The notes: a model not told the origin generated them from the letters alone. DNA of 64,000 nucleotides from Nocardioides ginsengisegetis (GCF_014138045.1 NZ_JACGXA010000001.1:3147001-3211000); one strand, 5' to 3'; numbered from the stretch's first letter, positions 44,601 through 53,970 are shown. Numbers and translations are program-made.

Positions 44601-45455
44601 TTACCGTCCCGTCGGTTTGGGGTGCTTCGTGTCGAGCTTCTTGACGTGCTTTGTATGCGGACTGGGAGTCGGTGTCGGCTGCGGCGCGACGTGGCTGGTC
44701 AGGAGGTTCGCGATCCCGTTCGACAGGGCGTTTGATACTCCCGGGACGAACGCCACGGCACCGACGACCACCAGGACGACGATGGCCTTGGCCAGCTCAC
44801 CACCCCCACTCGAGCGTCGCCTGGACCTCGCACGTGTCGAGGGCGAACGCGGAGACGGTCTAGGCACCGCGCGACGTTGGCTGCTGATCTGCCGCGGCCC
44901 CGTTGCTGGGTGGACTTGGGCGTCGAGCCACAGGCAGGCTTCCTGCCTCACGTCGGGTGGCAGTACGGCGGGCCGCGTTGACAGCATCTCCGCGATGTTG
45001 GCAGTCGAGCACACCATCACGTCGCGCGCCCAACCCGTGACCGGCTCGTCCCGGACGAAACTCAAGACCGAGAACACATGCTGGGGCACTACCCGTGGGC
45101 ACAGCCGTGCGATCGCGAGCCCTGCCTCCGCCACCCCGACAACGGCCTCCTCGCGACGCCGTCCGTTCTGCGACAGCACGTTGTCCCGCACCTGGATCCG
45201 ACCCGTCCAGTTCTTCGAGTCGATGACGAACACGCCCGCAGGTCCGACCACCACGTGGTCGATGTTCGCGAACTGCCGGCCTGGCCACCGGATGTCGTGG
45301 AACACCGTCCAGTCCTGGCTGGGCAACGCCGACAACGCCGCTGCCGTCGCTGCCTCGCCATCGGCCCCCCGCTCCCACAGCTCGGCCGAGCGTTGCAGCC
45401 GCTCTGCCTTCTCACGCTGTCGCCGTGCCGACTCACGTGCCGACTCGCCTGCCAT
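44601..45455 (-). CDS. NERD-domain membrane protein
   Basis: 284 residues. The NERD (nuclease-related) domain spans about 28-140: GADGEAATAAALSALPSQDW, FHDIRW, NIDHVVVGPAGVFVIDSKNW with the Asp and the xK of a nuclease-like core. A basic Ser/Arg linker precedes one membrane helix (AKAIVVLVVVGAVAFV, about 228-245) and a Thr/Pro/His/Lys-rich tail. NERD is predicted to be a nuclease domain but few are proven. It is the third gene after the excalibur and DUF4236 genes and likely co-transcribed; it has a lower-GC composition. Confidence 0.85.
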   Translation of the reverse strand: MAGESARESARRQREKAERLQRSAELWERGADGEAATAAALSALPSQDWTVFHDIRWPGRQFANIDHVVVGPAGVFVIDSKNWTGRIQVRDNVLSQNGRRREEAVVGVAEAGLAIARLCPRVVPQHVFSVLSFVRDEPVTGWARDVMVCSTANIAEMLSTRPAVLPPDVRQEACLWLDAQVHPATGPRQISSQRRAVPRPSPRSPSTRARSRRRSSGGGELAKAIVVLVVVGAVAFVPGVSNALSNGIANLLTSHVAPQPTPTPSPHTKHVKKLDTKHPKPTGR

Positions 45456-45499
45456 CCATCCTCCCGAGATTGGTTCAACACAAGAGCCCTGCTGTTTGG

Positions 45500-46534
45500 C
45501 TACTCAGCCAAGATGACCGGGCCGAAGACGTCGACACTGCGAAGGTCGACAGTCACCAGCTCCTTGGTGCGTCCTCGAGACTCGAACCGCAACTCCGACG
45601 AGGCCCGAGTGAGGATCGGCCACGCAGCCTCATGCCCGTCGATAGCCGCGAGTCGCGCTCGCTCGACACGTGCCGCGACGAGCGGAACATTGGCTCCATC
45701 GACGGCCACGACTCGCGCAGCCACCAGCCCGTGAGCGTGTGCAAACGCTTCCTTGGCTGCCAGCAGGAGGTGGGCCGCGACGACCTGCGCGTGCCACTCG
45801 TTGCGTTCGGTCTTGGTGACCTGGTGAAGGGTTGGCGCACCGGACGGTGTCAGTGCCGGCTTGCGCCCGGGAACGATGTCCGGAGTCGGCACAACCACGA
45901 CGAGCCCGACTTCGTCACCCAAGACTCGGGCCACTCGCACCGGCCGGCCAGCGAACACCGTCGCCAACGTGGTCCTCACGGCATCGGGGTGATTAATCGA
46001 GAGTGCGGCAAGGGCAGCGTCGATGACGTCTTGCTTGCATTGGCGTTCGCCTTCAGCGAGCGTCAGCAAGTCGCTGGCCCAGCGCTCGGCTTGCTCCCGT
46101 GCCTCGACGCGAGCCGCCTTGCGAGCCGCACGGTCCAGCCGTGACGTGCCAGCCAGCGACTGCTTCTCGGCCGTCATCAGAAGCTTGAGAAACGTGGGCA
46201 GCGGAGGTCGAGCGATGACCTCTCGACTCGGCGTCGAGAACTCCTGTCTGTGCAGCTGGCCGAGGTGTGAGAACTCAGCTGCAACCCGGTCGATCTCCTG
46301 GAGTCGCTGCGCCTGCGCTGGCGTGAGTCCGCTGGTCGAGCGAGAGGTCGGGCGTCGGGCTGGGGCACCGAGCGACTGGTACGCCGTGAACGGGCCCGCA
46401 CCGGTGGAGACGCCGGTTCGACCGCCTCCGACGTGAACCCTGGCCCCTCGCGGCCCCACGTGGGTCCGCAGCCCTCGCGAGCTGGCCGAGATGCGGACGC
46501 CCGGAGCGACCTTGAACGAGAAGAAGCTAGCCAT
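45500..46534 (-). CDS. DUF4236 domain protein
   Basis: 344 residues. The N-terminal 50 residues are a DUF4236 domain: FKVAPGVRISASSRGLRTHV and the Gly-rich VGPRGARVHVGGGRTG. A long helical middle (about 75-190, LTPAQAQRLQEIDRVAAEF and EAREQAERWASDLL) and a C-terminal alpha/beta domain follow, not recognised. DUF4236 proteins are often near restriction or stress genes; function unknown. Its ATG lies 3 nt after the stop of the excalibur gene, so the two are surely co-translated. Lower GC than surrounding core genes. Confidence 0.82.
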   Translation of the reverse strand: MASFFSFKVAPGVRISASSRGLRTHVGPRGARVHVGGGRTGVSTGAGPFTAYQSLGAPARRPTSRSTSGLTPAQAQRLQEIDRVAAEFSHLGQLHRQEFSTPSREVIARPPLPTFLKLLMTAEKQSLAGTSRLDRAARKAARVEAREQAERWASDLLTLAEGERQCKQDVIDAALAALSINHPDAVRTTLATVFAGRPVRVARVLGDEVGLVVVVPTPDIVPGRKPALTPSGAPTLHQVTKTERNEWHAQVVAAHLLLAAKEAFAHAHGLVAARVVAVDGANVPLVAARVERARLAAIDGHEAAWPILTRASSELRFESRGRTKELVTVDLRSVDVFGPVILAE

Positions 46535-46537
46535 TGA

Positions 46538-47125
46538 CTACTCGCACACTTCGCCGTCGTTGTCAGCGTCGTCGTACCAGTAGTACTCGGGATCCTGTCC
46601 CTCGAAGTAGGGGCCGTATCCCGCGGCGTTTGCCTCGTAGCAGTAGCTGAATCGAGGATCAGTGGACGGCGCGGCCGGGGCTGGCGGTGCAGTCACGGGC
46701 GCGGCCGCTGCCTTGGCGGCCGCGACTGCCCGGATCAGCGCAGCATGGTCCTGGGCATGCGTGCGGGCGATAGCTCGCGTGACGGCAGTGCGCTGGGCGG
46801 TCACTGACCTCTCACGCATGTCCGACAACCGCTGCTGTGCGTTGTCCCGAACGGTCGCGATCTTGCCGCTCAACCGGTCTTCCGCAGCCGACACCGCTGC
46901 GTCGATCTTCGTCTGGATGTCAGCGGTAGAGATCGTCGGGCTGGGAGCCTGCTTGGCAGCGGCCGGCTGCGATTCGGCGCTGCCTGGCGATGCGACGACT
47001 CCGATGACCAGGCCCGCAACGCCCGCGGCGATACCCACCTTGCCGCGCGTCCAGAAGGGAGCCTTCGCCGCGGGGAAGTAGCCCGGGTACTGCTCAAGAG
47101 TGGGTGGGAGTTCTTGCTGCGACAT
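46538..47125 (-). CDS. Excalibur calcium-binding domain membrane protein
   Basis: 195 residues. A cytoplasmic N-terminus of about 25 residues, one membrane helix (VGIAAGVAGLVIGVVA, about 30-46), a helical extracellular stalk (about 65-150), and a C-terminal excalibur domain marked by FSYCYEANAAGYGPYFEGQD and the calcium loop DADNDGEVCE. It would stand on the outer face of the membrane. It is the first gene of an operon with DUF4236 and NERD genes. ATG 47125 was chosen; frames starting upstream run into the divergent helicase promoter. Confidence 0.87.
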   Translation of the reverse strand: MSQQELPPTLEQYPGYFPAAKAPFWTRGKVGIAAGVAGLVIGVVASPGSAESQPAAAKQAPSPTISTADIQTKIDAAVSAAEDRLSGKIATVRDNAQQRLSDMRERSVTAQRTAVTRAIARTHAQDHAALIRAVAAAKAAAAPVTAPPAPAAPSTDPRFSYCYEANAAGYGPYFEGQDPEYYWYDDADNDGEVCE

Positions 47126-47280
47126 GACGACCCAAGATTTCGTTTGGCTGAACTGGCGCCATCTGTATAAGCCGGGCCGACCAGCCATGTCCGGCGAACG
47201 ACCAACTACCACCCGACTGGGCCAAGGGTCGCCCCTCCGGACTAGTGCTTCTCGCAGGCGACCCTTCGCCATGGCTCTCT

Positions 47281-47289
47281 GGGGGGGGG
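47281..47289 (+). repeat. Homopolymeric G tract (9 G)
   Basis: A run of nine G in the divergent region between the excalibur operon and the helicase, 71 nt before the helicase GTG. Such tracts can slip during replication; here it could change promoter spacing. Confidence 0.6.
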
Positions 47290-47359
47290 TGAGAACCTTG
47301 GCCGCCGACGTTCGGGGTTTGTCGCTCGCTCAAAGCCTTGTTCCTGGCAAGCTCGCGGC

Positions 47360-50300
47360 GTGGATCTCGGACTTTACGAATCTCTCGTCACTCACGGTCT
47401 CGCCGCCGACCTCGAGCAGCAGCCCTACGCGACGGGTTCGAGCGCGATTGACCATGCCGACCAACCGCATGTGCTGTCGCGACACGTTCAGCAGTTGTTG
47501 GAGGGAGTCCTCAGGTCGACGACCGATGTTGACCGGCGCTTGCAGTTGGTGAACAGCCTGGTGCGGCAGCTCGTGGACGAGCAGCAGATCGTTCTGGCCC
47601 CACCCGCGCACTTGCTCAGTGTCAAGGCCCTCCCAGGCCCAGGCGTTCACCACTACGAAGACGTTCGTCCAAGCACGCCGCTGTCCGAGGCCGCCCTGCT
47701 CACGAACGCCCGTGACGAGCCAAGTTTGGGAGCCGAGCTGCGAGCCGAGCTAGACACCTCGGACGAGGTGGACCTGCTCTGCGCATTCGTGAAGTGGTAC
47801 GGCCTACGAGTGCTCGAGCCCCAGCTCCGCCGCCTTCAGGAGCGAGGCGCGCCCCTCCGAGTCATCACCACTACCTACATGGGCGCAACAGATCGCCACG
47901 CTCTTGACCGGCTGGTCCGGGAGTTCGGTGCCGAGGTCAAGATCCAGTACGACGCCGCGCGCACTCGGCTGCACGCCAAGGCATGGCTGTTCCGGCGCCG
48001 GACCGAGTTCGACACTGCCTATGTCGGCTCCTCGAACCTCTCGAGCGCAGCCCTCCTCGAGGGTGTCGAGTGGAACGTGCGCCTGTCCCGCGTGGGCACC
48101 CCCGCGTTGCTGCAGAAGTTCCGCGCCACGTTCGACACGTACTGGAACGACAACAGCTTCGAGCGCTACGACCCGGACACCGACCGCGATCGCCTCGATG
48201 ATGCACTCGCCGAAGCGTCGGGTCGATCAACGTCCAGCCGAGTCACCATCTCAGTGTCGGGGCTTGAGGTCAGGCCGTTCCCGTACCAGCAGGAGATGCT
48301 CGACGCCCTGGCCGCCGAACGCGAGGTGCACGACCGTCACCGCAATCTCGTCGTCGCCGCCACTGGCACAGGGAAGACCGTCGTGGCCGCCCTGGATTAC
48401 CGCTCCATGTGCGGGAGCACGGCCAGCGAACGTCCCCGCCTGCTCTTCGTCGCGCATCGCAAGGAGATCCTCGAGCAATCGCTGAGGACGTATCGAGAGG
48501 TTCTCAACGACGCCAACTTCGGCGAGCTCTACGTCGCCGGTGCACGACCCGAACGGTGGCAGCACGTCTTCGCGAGCGTTCAATCCCTTTCGTCGTACGG
48601 CCTCGACAGCATTCCGGCCGACAGCTTTGACGTGGTCGTGATCGACGAGTTCCATCACGCGCAGGCGGCCACTTACCGTCGCTTGATCAACCACCTGGAA
48701 CCGCGGGAGCTTCTCGGGCTCACCGCGACCCCCGAACGTTCAGACGGTGTGGATGTCCGATCCTTCTTCGATGGTCGTACGGCCGCCGAGCTGAGGTTGT
48801 GGGACGCGTTGGGCGCCGATCTCCTGTGTCCGTTCCACTACTTCGTCGTCGCCGACGGCACCGACCTTCGTCGAGTGGCATGGTCCAGGGGCCGGTACGA
48901 CGAAACAGAGCTGTCGAACGTCTACACGGGCAATGACTCATGGGCTGCGATTGTGCTGACCCAGCTGCGAGACAAGATCCCGGACACCGGCAGCATGCGG
49001 GGTCTTGGCTTCTGCGTCAGCGTCGCCCACGCCGAATACATGGCCTCAGTCTTCCGAGCCGCGGGAGTTCCCTCGCTTGCCGTGAGCGGGCAAACGCCGC
49101 AGGCGGATCGTGAGCGCGCACTAACGGACCTGAAGGACCGACGAGTCAACATGTTGTTCGCGGCGGATCTGTTCAACGAAGGCCTTGATCTTCCCGACGT
49201 AGACACGGTCCTATTCCTGCGGCCGACCGAGAGCGCCACGATCTTCCTCCAGCAGCTGGGGCGTGGCCTACGGCGCACGTCCACCAAGGCCGTGCTGACC
49301 GTCCTGGACTTCGTCGGCTACCACCGCAAGGAGTTCAGGTTCGACCTGAAGCTGCGTGCCCTCACCGGCCGCACCAGACGCGGCCTCGAGCGGGACATCC
49401 AGCACGGCTTCCCCTTCCTGCCCTCGGGTTGCCAGATCGTCATGGATGAGGCGTCACAGGCGATCGTCCTGGAGAACGTGAAGTCGCAGGTGTCTCGACG
49501 TTGGGCAGATCTGGTCTCGGAACTGCGGTCTTACGGCGACCACTCACTCGCGACGTTCCTCCACGAGTCCGGGGTTGAACTCGCTGACGTGCTCCGCCGA
49601 GGCGACCGCTCCTGGACGCAATTGCGCCGCGACGCAGGACTGCCCACTCCCCCTGGCGGCGACGCCGAGACAAGGTTGCTCAAGCGGACGCGAGCCTTTG
49701 CCCACGTCGACGACGCCACTCGCGCGACCTCCTACACACGACTGCTCCGCGACGACGCCGCCAAGTACGACTCGCTGACATCGGCGGAGCAACGGATGGC
49801 GAGGATGCTGTTCTATTCGCTCTGGTACGACGGTGGCGGCTACTCCTCCATCGCCGATGGCCTCGAAGACCTTCGCGGCGAGCCGGCCTTCCGGCGTGAG
49901 CTCGGTCAGGTCCTCGACATCGCGTTTGACCAAGCGCACCACGTCACGCTCGACCTCACCGACTCGCTCTCGTCGATTCCCCTCAAGGTGCACGCGCGAT
50001 ACCAGCGTGAGGAGATCCTGGCCGCGCTCGACTTCCCGAGAAACCCGAACAGCTTCCGTGAGGGCGTTTGGTACTCACCTGACCTCGACCTCGACGCCTT
50101 CTTCGTGACGTTGAAGAAGAGCGAGGCCGCCTACTCCCCCACCACGATGTACCGCGACTACCCGGTCAGCCCGACGCTCTTTCACTGGGAGTCGCAGTCG
50201 ACGACGTCGCTGCAGTCGAAGACCGGACAGCGGTACGTGACCGGCGAGAGCCCTGTGCTCCTTTTCGTGCGGCTTGAGCAGAGGGACGACTTCGGCACCG

Positions 50301-50431
50301 CCCCTTACCTGTTCTTGGGCCCAGCCGTCCACGAATCCCATGACGGCGACCGACCCATCGCCATCACCTGGCGCCTCGAGCACGCGATGCCGGCAGAGTT
50401 CTTCAACGCCGCCTCTGTCGCGGCGATGTAG
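47360..50431 (+). CDS. PLD-like nuclease / superfamily 2 helicase / DUF3427 protein
   Basis: 1023 residues. N-terminal module with GLYESLVTHGLAADL; a phospholipase-D-like nuclease domain (about 110-270) with HAKAWLFRR (HxK) and GSSNLSSAAL; an SF2 helicase core with Q-like PYQQEMLDAL, Walker A VVAATGTGKTVVAAL (about residue 333), Walker B VVIDEFHHAQ, TATPERSD (motif III) and motif VI QQLGRGLRR; and a C-terminal DUF3427 domain (about 740-1020). This architecture is known in stand-alone helicase-nucleases often found in accessory or defence islands, but no function is proven. GTG 47360 fits the family start. GC content is lower than the core genes. Confidence 0.9.
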   Translation: MDLGLYESLVTHGLAADLEQQPYATGSSAIDHADQPHVLSRHVQQLLEGVLRSTTDVDRRLQLVNSLVRQLVDEQQIVLAPPAHLLSVKALPGPGVHHYEDVRPSTPLSEAALLTNARDEPSLGAELRAELDTSDEVDLLCAFVKWYGLRVLEPQLRRLQERGAPLRVITTTYMGATDRHALDRLVREFGAEVKIQYDAARTRLHAKAWLFRRRTEFDTAYVGSSNLSSAALLEGVEWNVRLSRVGTPALLQKFRATFDTYWNDNSFERYDPDTDRDRLDDALAEASGRSTSSRVTISVSGLEVRPFPYQQEMLDALAAEREVHDRHRNLVVAATGTGKTVVAALDYRSMCGSTASERPRLLFVAHRKEILEQSLRTYREVLNDANFGELYVAGARPERWQHVFASVQSLSSYGLDSIPADSFDVVVIDEFHHAQAATYRRLINHLEPRELLGLTATPERSDGVDVRSFFDGRTAAELRLWDALGADLLCPFHYFVVADGTDLRRVAWSRGRYDETELSNVYTGNDSWAAIVLTQLRDKIPDTGSMRGLGFCVSVAHAEYMASVFRAAGVPSLAVSGQTPQADRERALTDLKDRRVNMLFAADLFNEGLDLPDVDTVLFLRPTESATIFLQQLGRGLRRTSTKAVLTVLDFVGYHRKEFRFDLKLRALTGRTRRGLERDIQHGFPFLPSGCQIVMDEASQAIVLENVKSQVSRRWADLVSELRSYGDHSLATFLHESGVELADVLRRGDRSWTQLRRDAGLPTPPGGDAETRLLKRTRAFAHVDDATRATSYTRLLRDDAAKYDSLTSAEQRMARMLFYSLWYDGGGYSSIADGLEDLRGEPAFRRELGQVLDIAFDQAHHVTLDLTDSLSSIPLKVHARYQREEILAALDFPRNPNSFREGVWYSPDLDLDAFFVTLKKSEAAYSPTTMYRDYPVSPTLFHWESQSTTSLQSKTGQRYVTGESPVLLFVRLEQRDDFGTAPYLFLGPAVHESHDGDRPIAITWRLEHAMPAEFFNAASVAAM

Positions 50432-50723
50432 GCCACTGCGTCCAGTTGCCGTTGAAACTTAGCCACTCCGATATGTGATCGAGGCGAGTCCGATTCTTGC
50501 GGTGCTGCCGCAGGCCATCCCAACGTTCGGGGTGTTCGAGCACCGTAGGCGTCAGACAGGCCCGGGAGCGGTCCAACCGGGTCTGGGGCTGAAGGGCGGG
50601 CAGTCGAAGCGCTTCCTGGATTGGCTGTTTCCTGCGTCACGATCGGCCTATGCCCTTACCGTATCTAAGCGCGTGGAATGTGTTGCTCGGGCCACGACAG
50701 AGATGTGTTACGGGGGAACGACC

Positions 50724-51917
50724 ATGACTGAAAGTACAACTTGTCCAAACGGGCACGAGGCGCCCACAGGATCGCTGTTCTGCCCTCAGTGCGCGGCGCC
50801 CCTTCCTGGGACGAAACAGCCAGCCACTGACTGGCACTCTGACGTTCTTGTTACTTCGCTGGCCACACAAGAGAGGGTCGACCAGAGCGAATCCTCAGTC
50901 CAGGCCGCGATGCTCTCCACAGATTCCTCAGACACAGCCTTGGTCCCAGAGAGCAGTGACGTCTCTTTCAACCATATTGGCGCGCATGAACCGCAGCTCT
51001 TGTTGACTGGAGCGGAGGTGCCGCCGCTCGATGTAGCTGACGGTGGCGTTGCGACTCGTCCCCGACGATCGCGACGCAAGCTTTATCTGGCCCTCATGGT
51101 CGTCATCGTGATGTTGGCGGGTGCGTCAGGGGCAGCCTGGTGGTTCACGATCCGCGAGACCGACGAAGATCGGTACCTTGCAGCCCTCGAGACTGGTGGG
51201 TTCCAGGAGCACTACGCGACCCCAGACGTCGCACTCGCGGCCGGACATGCGTTCTGCACCTCTTTGGCGGGTGGTGCGGACCTCGAAGGGTTCGACTACC
51301 AGCACGTGGCCGTGGCCGAGCTTTGCCCACAATTCGACAAGTCTTTCCACGTCATCCCTACCCCCGAACAGCAGCAGGAGAAGTACACACGACTGCTTCG
51401 GAGCAAGGGCCTAGGCGGCAAGTTCTCCTCTGACGCCTCGGCCGTGACGCACGCGAAGGCCATTTGCCAAGGCTTGGACGATGGCGCAGCTCAACAGGGT
51501 CCCGAAGTGGATGCCGTTGGCGTCTCCGTCTACTGCAAGCAATACGCGAGCGGCTTCAAGACGCTCTACCCGATTCGTGTCGCCGGCACATTCACGTTAT
51601 TCGACAGCGACCCGTCGTCATACTTTCCATCGATCGACGGGACTGCCGGATTCTGCAGCGGAACCGGCGGGTATTCCGACGTAAGTAGCGGGAGCGAGAT
51701 TCGCGTAACGAACAGCTCCGGAGACGTCCTTACGACCGCAAACCTTGGGGCCGGCCACGGCAGTCCTCCATTTATGTGCAAATTCCCCTTCAAGTTCACC
51801 GTCATGGATGGCGAGCCTGGTGGGTACATGATCGAGCTTGGTGATCGAGGCAGCATCCACTACAGCGCGGCTGACCTCAAGATCCCCGAGAGCGTTCAGA
51901 TCACGCTGGGCGACTGA
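50724..51917 (+). CDS. Zinc-ribbon membrane protein with DUF732-like repeats
   Basis: 397 residues. A zinc ribbon at the N-terminus (CPNGHEAPTGSLFCPQCAAPL), a cytoplasmic linker, one membrane helix (LYLALMVVIVMLAGASGAAW, about 115-135), and an extracellular part with two DUF732-like segments, RYLAALETGGFQEHY and EKYTRLLRSKGLGGKF, each followed by conserved Cys (CTSLAGG, CQGLDDG). A C-terminal beta domain ends VQITLGD. Function unknown; the outside part may bind a surface ligand. GGGGGAACG precedes the ATG. The protease lipoprotein gene follows after 7 nt, indicating co-transcription. Confidence 0.78.
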   Translation: MTESTTCPNGHEAPTGSLFCPQCAAPLPGTKQPATDWHSDVLVTSLATQERVDQSESSVQAAMLSTDSSDTALVPESSDVSFNHIGAHEPQLLLTGAEVPPLDVADGGVATRPRRSRRKLYLALMVVIVMLAGASGAAWWFTIRETDEDRYLAALETGGFQEHYATPDVALAAGHAFCTSLAGGADLEGFDYQHVAVAELCPQFDKSFHVIPTPEQQQEKYTRLLRSKGLGGKFSSDASAVTHAKAICQGLDDGAAQQGPEVDAVGVSVYCKQYASGFKTLYPIRVAGTFTLFDSDPSSYFPSIDGTAGFCSGTGGYSDVSSGSEIRVTNSSGDVLTTANLGAGHGSPPFMCKFPFKFTVMDGEPGGYMIELGDRGSIHYSAADLKIPESVQITLGD

Positions 51918-51924
51918 GCCACCG

Positions 51925-52692
51925 ATGCGCCGCTTGCCGACGTCAAGGTGGACTGCCACAGCGTGTCTCCTCCTGACCGCGCTTCTGGCCGGATGCAGCG
52001 AGCAGGATTCCTGGCCCGAGAGGCGCACCGACGCTTTCGACTCCCCGGGAGCCGTCCAGACAAGTGGTGACAATCTCGGCGGCACGCTCGCCGGGGAGAT
52101 CCTGTCTCAGACGGATTGGACGCGCACGATCAACGCAGTCAAGCCAGCGACGTTCGAAGTGTTCAACCACGGCTGCTCATTTGAAGCGACCGGATCGGCG
52201 GTGGTTCTGTCCCCGACAACGCTCGTCACCAACCGGCATGTGGTCGCCGGAGCCCGGACGATGGCCGTGCGAGCTCCACAAGGAGCCATGACTCGAGTCG
52301 ACTCCTGGGTCGTCTCCAGGCGCGATGACCTTGCCCTGTTGCACCTGGCGTCACCGATCACGTCAGCCCCCGTCTCGCTCTCGACGGACCCAACACCGGG
52401 AGATCTGGTGGCGGCTCTAGGTTACCCACTGGGCGGCCCTCTTAGAACGGCTCAAGGCCGTGTCGTGGGTGTTGGCGACGTACCTGGCGTTTCGGGAGCA
52501 ATGATCACGGCCTCCATGGATATTCTTCCTGGGAACTCTGGCGGCCCGTTGGTGAACACCGAAGGTGAATTGGTCGGCTTGATACGTGCAATCGATCTCG
52601 TTGACGGTTGGGCCATCGCGGTCCCAGTCGATCGCGTCGCGCGCCTTCTGAATCACGAATACTCAACGCCAGGGATACCTTGCCGTCCATGA
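51925..52692 (+). CDS. Trypsin-like serine protease lipoprotein
   Basis: 255 residues. The lipobox LLTALLAGC anchors it outside the membrane. The chymotrypsin fold carries the full triad: His in LVTNRHVVAG (about residue 107), Asp in SRRDDLALLHL (about 135), Ser in DILPGNSGGPLV (about 200). There is no PDZ domain, so it resembles short HtrA/MarP-like proteases rather than DegP. The gene follows the zinc-ribbon membrane protein by 7 nt, and the two may act together at the cell surface, for example protease and membrane-bound partner. Substrate unknown. Confidence 0.88.
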   Translation: MRRLPTSRWTATACLLLTALLAGCSEQDSWPERRTDAFDSPGAVQTSGDNLGGTLAGEILSQTDWTRTINAVKPATFEVFNHGCSFEATGSAVVLSPTTLVTNRHVVAGARTMAVRAPQGAMTRVDSWVVSRRDDLALLHLASPITSAPVSLSTDPTPGDLVAALGYPLGGPLRTAQGRVVGVGDVPGVSGAMITASMDILPGNSGGPLVNTEGELVGLIRAIDLVDGWAIAVPVDRVARLLNHEYSTPGIPCRP

Positions 52693-52768
52693 GAGGCGGC
52701 GCTATCGCCGGGTACGGGTGCTTTCGCTTCGCCCCCGCGCCGACAAGGGATTCGTCGCCTTTCCACGT

Positions 52769-53905
52769 TCACGGAGCAGTCGGACACGGAAATCCCGGAT
52801 CGGGGTAGGCACGGAGCGGGGTCACGCCCGCGGCCAAAACGGGACTGAAGCGAATCTCCAGGTCGAGTACATCAGCGAGCCAGGCTGGCAAACGGGCGCC
52901 CGCCGCATGCACGCGACGGACGCTTTCCCTCGTTACGTGACGCGAGCGGGAGTCGCAAAGGTGGCGAAAGGCTTGTCTTCCAGTGCCCTTTCCGGATCGC
53001 CCACTCCTGCCGGCCGGAACGAGGTCATACAACTCAGGGCCTTGAGTACCGGGGATGCGATCCGTCAGCGCCGTCCGGTAGGCCCGATCTCGGTACTCGA
53101 CCGCCCTCGACTCCTTGTCGGGCTCGAGGAACGAAACCTGCCGCGACAACTCTTGGCCCCATGGTCCTGCGGCGTACAGCTCGAAGTAGGTCTTCTGCAT
53201 GTGCTTGTTGAACTTAGGGATCTGGGCATTCACGATCCCCAAGTTCGTGACGAGATCCTGCAGCCCATCGATGGCGGCTCGGCTCTCCAGACAGATAGCC
53301 CATTTGCCGGCGTAGGAATGCGAGGTATAGCCGTCGAGCGCGGCCCCCTGCATGAACCGAATGGCGTGCTGGCGTCGTCCATCCAGGATTATCGCCGGCA
53401 CCTTCTTGTTGGATGCTCGGCTTCCGCACTCGAGCATCTCCATGAACTCAACAAGCCTTTTGCTGGATACCACGAGGCCAGGGCATCGATCAGCTTGATG
53501 AGTCAGACGAGACTCGAGGCCGAACACGTTCGACGCCGCCCGCTGAATGTCCCGCAAGACACTCGGAACGGAATTGGTGAAGATGACCGACCAGTTGCTC
53601 CGCGTGGTGTGCCCCTCCGAGAGGTAGGCCCCGAGAAACAACGCAAGATCATTGGTCATCCTTCGCGGGATGCGGATCCCCTTCTCGGAGCCACGGAGAG
53701 GGCGAGGCTCCAAGCCCGGAACGGGCGCGGGGGACGAGGACCACTTGCCACCGTAGGAGGTCCCGAGCCAATCACCAGGCCGCGCATCCTTTGCGGTGCA
53801 CCACACCGGTGGCGCGTCACCAGCCCGCGAGAGGTAGATCGGAGCGTTCGCATCGAAGGTGCGAACCCCGCGTCCTTGTACGGTCATCACCACTGAATCG
53901 GGCAC
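52769..53905 (-). CDS. Intein-like LAGLIDADG homing-endonuclease ORF, degenerate
   Basis: 378 residues. The front resembles a Hint (intein) N-block region: RTFDANAPIYLSR followed by AKDARPGDWLG, but the expected block B histidine and block A Cys are missing. A LAGLIDADG-type segment LALFLGAYLSEGHTTRSNWS (about residue 90) and a second at GLQDLVTNLGIVNAQIPKF are recognisable. The end should contain the block F/G residues (terminal HN), but the frame ends in PGFPCPTAP with none. So it cannot splice and looks like an intein relic or a freed endonuclease. It lies 114 nt beyond nrdJ, on the same strand. GTG start at 53905 is uncertain. Confidence 0.7.
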   Translation of the reverse strand: MPDSVVMTVQGRGVRTFDANAPIYLSRAGDAPPVWCTAKDARPGDWLGTSYGGKWSSSPAPVPGLEPRPLRGSEKGIRIPRRMTNDLALFLGAYLSEGHTTRSNWSVIFTNSVPSVLRDIQRAASNVFGLESRLTHQADRCPGLVVSSKRLVEFMEMLECGSRASNKKVPAIILDGRRQHAIRFMQGAALDGYTSHSYAGKWAICLESRAAIDGLQDLVTNLGIVNAQIPKFNKHMQKTYFELYAAGPWGQELSRQVSFLEPDKESRAVEYRDRAYRTALTDRIPGTQGPELYDLVPAGRSGRSGKGTGRQAFRHLCDSRSRHVTRESVRRVHAAGARLPAWLADVLDLEIRFSPVLAAGVTPLRAYPDPGFPCPTAP

Positions 53906-53970
53906 GCTGACTTTCCTAACCCGACCCCTTGGGATGCTCTCTTCCTATCAGCACCCGCCGACATGACAAC

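Noticed and set aside
47100..47552. 150-codon frame overlapping the helicase start
   Set aside because: It includes the G9 tract and runs out of frame into the helicase; no ribosome site and no conserved sequence. The helicase start at GTG 47360 fits its family.
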